A stretch of 64,000 nucleotides of DNA from Chryseobacterium aquifrigidense (lineage in GTDB: Bacteria; Bacteroidota; Bacteroidia; Flavobacteriales; Weeksellaceae): assembly GCF_006716485.1 (NCBI RefSeq), contig NZ_VFPD01000001.1, forward strand, positions 2,648,008-2,712,007, read 5' to 3'. Under the pieces are notes generated by a model. It did no database searches, was not told the DNA's origin, and saw only the letters and a list, made by a program, of their open reading frames with translations. Below, piece after piece: positions 60,465 to 64,000 of the stretch (within the stretch, counting starts at the first letter, position 1; each line of letters begins with the position of its first letter). The translations under genes were made by a program, and so were the position numbers.

Positions 60465-60896
60465 TTTTCTGAATATTTGGACTGCAAAGATATTCATTCT
60501 TATCCTTATTGCGAAACTTAAAAAATGTCATTTTATACTACATTATTGTGACCACCTTCTGTCATTCTGAATGAAATGAAATGTAGTGAAGCATCTCATA
60601 GAATTGATTTACAATAAGATTCTTCCTTCGTCAGAAATCGAAGATTCGACGTAGTCAATGACAAAAACCAAATTATTTGACCTTTGAGGGAGTGGAATTC
60701 TCAGTCGTTCATTAGTGATGACAGGTAACATCGTTTTTTGTCTTTTATTTTCAATTTGATAAAAACCTTATCATTTTGACATACTTTTTTGTTTAAAAAA
60801 TGCAATTACAAAACCGTAACATATTAAATATCAACACTTTAATCAGATTTTATTTTCAACGGAATACCATTGGCATCATGATCTGAAAACATAGAA
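60465..60896. other. Intergenic region with degenerate dispersed repeat
   Basis: 432 bp between divergent genes. It holds the repeat at 60561-60662 and otherwise AT-rich DNA with no gene found. Confidence 0.6.
60561..60662. repeat. Degenerate dispersed inverted-repeat element
   Basis: Begins GTCATTCTGAATGAAATGAAA and ends AGTCAATGAC, whose complement reads GTCATTGACT, with an internal GATTCTTCCTTCGTCAG typical of the common GTCATTCTGA...GATTCTTC dispersed element. Imperfect ends and no coding sequence. Confidence 0.65.
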
Positions 60897-61061
60897 ATGG
60901 ACTTAAAGACTTTAAACAGAATCGACAAGCTCAGAAGATTAAAAAGCAAAGGCCCGGCAACTCCGAAATGGCTGAAGCCTTATCATATGCTCTTTCTGGC
61001 TTTTTTAACCATTTTCATCTTTGGTGCTATCATCAAAGTGCTGGAACATAATCACCATTAA
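60897..61061 (+). CDS. Small membrane protein (54 aa), module 1
   Basis: A 54-residue reading frame with ATG start at 60897 and TAA at 61059-61061. The N-terminal half is basic (RIDKLRRLKSKG), then one transmembrane helix (~33-48; LFLAFLTIFIFGAIIKVL) and a His-rich end (HNHH). It lies 11 bp upstream of the 118-residue helical gene. The same arrangement repeats at 61512-62090, supporting a real gene. Confidence 0.7.
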   Translation: MDLKTLNRIDKLRRLKSKGPATPKWLKPYHMLFLAFLTIFIFGAIIKVLEHNHH

Positions 61062-61072
61062 TATATAATACG

Positions 61073-61429
61073 ATGAACTATTTGCAAGCCGTAAAGGAAA
61101 TCACTGATGTGGTTCCTGATTTTGAAAAAGAAGTAAAAGAAATTAAAATTCAAAACTCATACAGCATTATCCGGACTTTTACAGAACGTATAAAAAATAT
61201 GATCCGCCAGAATGACAGAAATCTGCTGTTCAGAAGTTTACAGAAAATGGACAAAATATACTCAGACGGAGATACAATATTAAAAAATGCTATTGAAACC
61301 ACTTTTATCTATTCTCTGGACAATTGTACCGCTTTCTGCAGTGAAGAATACAGAAAAGTGATTTTTAGTCATATTTCTGACAACCTTCAGAAGGTGTATT
61401 CAAGACAAATTTACAGTCACGGCATATAA
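61073..61429 (+). CDS. DUF7674-like helical protein, module 1
   Basis: 118 residues, mostly alpha-helical and charged. It is related to the protein at 61695-62090: both share an early segment ending in a pattern like F-x-x-x-x-x-x-I-x-x-x-I/L, a central LxxMDxIYxxGxxxxxxxIExxFxxSxxN-type stretch (LQKMDKIYSDGDTILKNAIE here) and a last helix. I recall this type as DUF7674 in Flavobacteria (tentative). No known function. Confidence 0.75.
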   Translation: MNYLQAVKEITDVVPDFEKEVKEIKIQNSYSIIRTFTERIKNMIRQNDRNLLFRSLQKMDKIYSDGDTILKNAIETTFIYSLDNCTAFCSEEYRKVIFSHISDNLQKVYSRQIYSHGI

Positions 61430-61511
61430 AGGTTTTATTACATTTTTCATCCGTTTCATTACAAAGTGTTTAAATTAAACAAAAATCAAAATAACTCACA
61501 ATCAGTAGATT

Positions 61512-61643
61512 ATGAAAAATAAAATCAGAAAAATTTCAGATTGGAGAACCTGGAAAACCACCACAAACAGGCACAATACAGAGATATTACTCACTCACAT
61601 CGCTGTGATCGTAGGAGTTTTTATTTTTGCAGCCTGTCTTTAA
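61512..61643 (+). CDS. Small membrane protein (43 aa), module 2
   Basis: 43 residues with ATG at 61512 and TAA at 61641-61643. N-terminal half basic with Trp (RKISDWRTWKTT), then a hydrophobic helix (~27-43; HIAVIVGVFIFAACL). It lies 51 bp before the 131-residue gene and mirrors the 54-residue gene of module 1. Confidence 0.62.
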   Translation: MKNKIRKISDWRTWKTTTNRHNTEILLTHIAVIVGVFIFAACL

Positions 61644-61694
61644 ATTTTGGTATACATTTCGCTGCAATAAAAAGTGTTTGAAAAATTCTTAATT

Positions 61695-62090
61695 ATGATG
61701 AAAGTACAAATGCAAACTATTAATCAAAAAATAGCTGTTGAATACTTAAAATTTTTCTATCCGCCACTTCGCAATGAGATCACACAATTGTCTGTACAGG
61801 ACAATTTCGCTGGGGTCATGCAGGCTACCGTGAATTATCTGAAGAACCTGTTGCAGGAATCTAAGATCAATATCATTGCCCATCATATCAAGCTGATGGA
61901 CTGGATCTACAGAAACGGAAATTCTTATGTAAGAACCATGATTGAAAACCTTTTTGTAAGATCTTTCGAAAGTTTTAAAAAACATGCAAAAATCCAACAT
62001 TGGAAACTTCTTTACCAATATATGCCTGTAAGCTTCCAGATCATTTATAATGAGCAGCAGAAGCAGGATCAGATGTATTTTGGAAAATAA
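61695..62090 (+). CDS. DUF7674-like helical protein, module 2
   Basis: 131 residues from ATG 61695 (a GTG at 61674 is possible). Helical; the central LMDWIYRNGNSYVRTMIENLFVRSFES segment is the counterpart of LQKMDKIYSDGDTILKNAIE... in the product of 61073-61429. Second copy of the repeated two-gene module. A terminator lies 11 bp downstream. Confidence 0.75.
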   Translation: MMKVQMQTINQKIAVEYLKFFYPPLRNEITQLSVQDNFAGVMQATVNYLKNLLQESKINIIAHHIKLMDWIYRNGNSYVRTMIENLFVRSFESFKKHAKIQHWKLLYQYMPVSFQIIYNEQQKQDQMYFGK

Positions 62091-62100
62091 ATTAAACCCA

Positions 62101-62137
62101 AAAGGTGAAAGGTAATCCTATATTTACCTTTCACCTT
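62101..62137 (+). terminator. Rho-independent terminator
   Basis: AAGGTGAAAGGTAA / TTACCTTTCACCTT with a 7-base loop and a T-rich end, after the helical-protein module. Confidence 0.88.
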
Positions 62138-62209
62138 ATTAACTATAAAATCACTTTTTATTTCGTTTCACCCATATCTGTGAAACTTCTTTTTTATAAA
62201 AATATACCC

Positions 62210-62809
62210 ATGAAATACTCTTTTTATGCCCTGATGATGGCATTATCATTGATCTCGTGTGAAAACAACGATAATACAATTGATGATCCAAGACCTGTTG
62301 ATAAAGAGGTTTACTCGTTTCAATTTAAAAGCTATACTGTAAAAAATACAGTTTTGTATAAAGGATCAAACGGAGAAAAATCTGCACCGGACGAATCTTA
62401 CCTTACCGGTTACTGGAGCTTATACCAGGAACCTGCCTGGAAAAAAATAACCCTTGACCTTAAAAACAAGACGATAAAATTATTCTCAGAAACCTCAACT
62501 ACAGATTTCACCTATAGTTTTACCATCGTTAATGACTCTGTACTGATCAAAGAGAATAACAATAATAAGCCAACTTACATTGGCGATTTTCATAAAAATA
62601 CTTCTTCATTCACTTTAAAAAGAACGTACAGATACGTAAAAAAAATTCCCCGGAATGATCAGGATGCACTACTGATTACAAAAAGTGCCCATTTTGGAAC
62701 AACCCAATACGAAAATATTTTTGGAAATATATTTACCACTCCTTCTGAAATGATAAAAGGAGGTGATCAGGTTTTATGGACCAACATTGAATATTCTTAC
62801 AAAGAATGA
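62210..62809 (+). CDS. Hypothetical lipoprotein
   Basis: 199 residues from ATG 62210; the longer frame from 62105 crosses the terminator. Lipobox SLISCEN (Cys17) is followed by an Asn/Asp linker and a beta-rich domain with WSLYQEPAWKKITLDLKNK. No family recognised. Possibly surface or periplasmic. A terminator follows. Confidence 0.75.
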   Translation: MKYSFYALMMALSLISCENNDNTIDDPRPVDKEVYSFQFKSYTVKNTVLYKGSNGEKSAPDESYLTGYWSLYQEPAWKKITLDLKNKTIKLFSETSTTDFTYSFTIVNDSVLIKENNNNKPTYIGDFHKNTSSFTLKRTYRYVKKIPRNDQDALLITKSAHFGTTQYENIFGNIFTTPSEMIKGGDQVLWTNIEYSYKE

Positions 62810-62835
62810 TTGTTATCTGTGATTATTCAAAAAAC

Positions 62836-62867
62836 AAATCCCCGGAACTTCATATTTCCGGGGATTT
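62836..62867. terminator. Bidirectional terminator
   Basis: AAATCCCCGGAA / TTCCGGGGATTT with an 8-base loop lies between the lipoprotein and thioredoxin-like genes. Confidence 0.9.
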
Positions 62868-62890
62868 GTTTTATCATCAATGAAAAGTTT

Positions 62891-63403
62891 TTATTTCTTC
62901 ACAAATACTTTCTCGATGGTCTGCGACTCTTCATTACTCAGTTTTGAGGCTTTCCCCAGTTTGGCAATAAAACTATTTACTTCTTCCGGTGTGGCAGGTG
63001 ATCCCAGATTTTCTCCTTTAGCATCAAAAGAATCTGCCAATACTTCTCCCTTTGGATTTAGAATCACCCAGAAAGGAAGTCCAGCATTTTCACCTTTATA
63101 TTTATTCATCAGCTCTTGTCCGCCCGGATTTTCAAGGCTTTTCTTGTCACCTCTCTCCTGAACGTCTACGTATGCCGTGACAAATCTTTTATCAAAAATA
63201 GGTTTGGTTTCAGGAAGATCCATATTTTTCTCCATCATTTTGCACCATTTGCACCATGAAGCATGGAACACCAGTAAAACATTTTTCTTTCCTGCTTTAG
63301 CTTCTGTGAAAGCCTTATTCAATACGACATCTGCTTTTTCCTGCGCTGCTCCCAACTGAAACAGTAACAAGGTTACAACGATAATAATTTTAGTGTATTT
63401 CAT
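62891..63403 (-). CDS. Secreted thioredoxin-like protein (DsbD-gamma type)
   Basis: 170 residues. Signal peptide (~1-20), then a thioredoxin fold with HASWCKWCKMME (Cys-x-x-Cys, residues ~51-54), YVDVQERGDKK and NAGLPFWVILNPKGEVL (cis-Pro in the LPFWV turn). Likely a periplasmic thiol-disulfide protein, akin to thiol:disulfide interchange proteins with CxxC close to the N terminus. Its partner is not evident. Confidence 0.9.
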   Translation of the reverse strand: MKYTKIIIVVTLLLFQLGAAQEKADVVLNKAFTEAKAGKKNVLLVFHASWCKWCKMMEKNMDLPETKPIFDKRFVTAYVDVQERGDKKSLENPGGQELMNKYKGENAGLPFWVILNPKGEVLADSFDAKGENLGSPATPEEVNSFIAKLGKASKLSNEESQTIEKVFVKK

Positions 63404-63486
63404 TCTGAATTTTTATTTTAAATCTACACGAATTTAGGTATTTAATCGTTACTTATTTTATTTAACTTTAAATATTAATACAAATA

Positions 63487-64000
63487 ATGAGCTATAATAT
63501 TTTTTGTTGTTTTCTGTTCACTTTTAGCATGATCAAGTTCAATGCTCAGGTTTCTGATGCCGTTAAAAAAACAGCAAAACCTTTAGAGAATATTTCTTAT
63601 GCTGAGTCATCTCATATCGGAGCCGGAGGAGAACAAAGTAAAATTTATAATCAATTTAAAAAAGTTTCCAAAATAGCAACTAATGACGAACTGTATTATT
63701 TTGCGATGAATGGGAGCAATGCATTAAAATTATATTCTGGGAAAGAATTGTTTAAAAGAAATGATAAGAGATTTTTAGACGTCTATACATTTTACTCCAA
63801 AAAACCTTTAAAAATGGAGTATGTTTTAGGCTGTACCATAGACAGTAAAAATATTGCTGAATTTTTAAAAGATGAAGTATCTGCAGCTCCACAATATATT
63901 TCGTTGCGGGATCAGTTATTAAAAAATAATAAACGGGATGAAGTAGTGAAAACCCAACTCAGACAAATTAAAGAAATGGGCTATGGTAAGCTTACGGAAG
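63487..64000 (+). CDS. Hypothetical secreted protein, 3' truncated by window edge
   Basis: An open frame from ATG 63487 runs to the last base (171 full codons). A signal-like start (FCCFLFTFSMIKFNAQ) is followed by a Lys-rich, mixed alpha/beta stretch with NELYYFAMNGSNALKLYS-like text (here DELYYFAMNGSNALKLYSG) and DVYTFYSKKPLKMEYVLGC. No family recognised; C terminus outside the window. Confidence 0.72.
   Translation, partial: MSYNIFCCFLFTFSMIKFNAQVSDAVKKTAKPLENISYAESSHIGAGGEQSKIYNQFKKVSKIATNDELYYFAMNGSNALKLYSGKELFKRNDKRFLDVYTFYSKKPLKMEYVLGCTIDSKNIAEFLKDEVSAAPQYISLRDQLLKNNKRDEVVKTQLRQIKEMGYGKLTE

Noticed and set aside
62105..62210. Longer start for the lipoprotein at 62210
   Set aside because: It would place the terminator hairpin inside the gene and hide the lipoprotein signal in the middle of the protein.
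1..64000. tRNA or rRNA genes
   Set aside because: No cloverleaf with the usual T-loop and anticodon pattern or rRNA stretch was noticed on reading; a tRNAscan-SE run would settle it.

Overview
The window is an AT-rich chromosomal segment of a Flavobacteriia bacterium, most probably Chryseobacterium or a close Weeksellaceae relative. This placement rests on gliding genes gldB/gldC, two proteins with type IX secretion (T9SS) C-terminal sorting domains, a PafA-type alkaline phosphatase, a Bacteroidota-type type VI secretion (T6SS) TssD/VgrG pair, Bacteroidota-style lipoproteins, and a few TAnnTTTG -7 promoter boxes. No rRNA, tRNA or CRISPR array was seen.

Layout. 1-1505: end of a DUF4136-like gene, then about five tandem copies of a ~185-bp palindromic repeat. 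1506-3296: secreted endonuclease I. 3456-16847 (minus strand): a lipoprotein gene, then a long T6SS effector island read from TssD (Hcp) and VgrG through a small protein, a DUF2931 lipoprotein, a DUF2235 Tle1-like lipase, a LysM protein, a PAAR-like DUF4280 protein, a 943-residue OmpA-domain protein, a lipoprotein, a GIDE-domain protein, LemA and two unknowns. 17119-19063: DUF2752, an OYE-family reductase, cytidine deaminase. 19296-21979: barstar, an archaemetzincin-like lipoprotein, a small mobile element carrying a dead GIY-YIG gene, a membrane-anchored barnase, and nadE. 22000-23915: two EF-hand/leucine-rich-repeat paralogues around an acetyltransferase. 23968-31153: gldB, gldC, a transsulfuration enzyme, GNAT, DinB, a Y1 transposase bracketed by REP-like palindromes, a Sua5/TsaC-like protein, an NTF2-like protein and a CCA-adding enzyme. 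31311-34405: a vitamin B12 uptake operon (BtuG-like lipoprotein, BtuB-like receptor) behind a cobalamin riboswitch. 34560-46035: a T9SS cargo protein, a TPR/AraC regulator with a partner lacking the DNA-binding domain, PafA phosphatase, small metabolic and acetyltransferase genes, a Cys-rich double-glycine peptide, a TPR protein, a RAYT transposase and a lipoprotein. 46096-49936: malate dehydrogenase, then heme oxygenase plus bacteriophytochrome. 50295-57499: Ntn amidase, porin, DASS dicarboxylate transporter and a succinate dehydrogenase/fumarate reductase (C-A-B) operon. 57584-64000: cyclase, membrane protein, nucleoid-associated protein, two tandem small-membrane-protein/helical-protein modules, a lipoprotein, a thioredoxin-like protein and a truncated gene at the right edge.

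Themes. Several loci look competitive or toxic: the VgrG island with a lipase and candidate lipoprotein immunity partners, the barnase/barstar locus, and the Cys-rich peptide. The same GGGCTAAAGCCC palindrome family occurs both in the tandem array near the left end and in pairs on both sides of the Y1 transposase at 27989-28417, which suggests a REP/transposase relationship in this lineage. The B12 operon and the dicarboxylate/fumarate-reductase operon are the clearest metabolic units.
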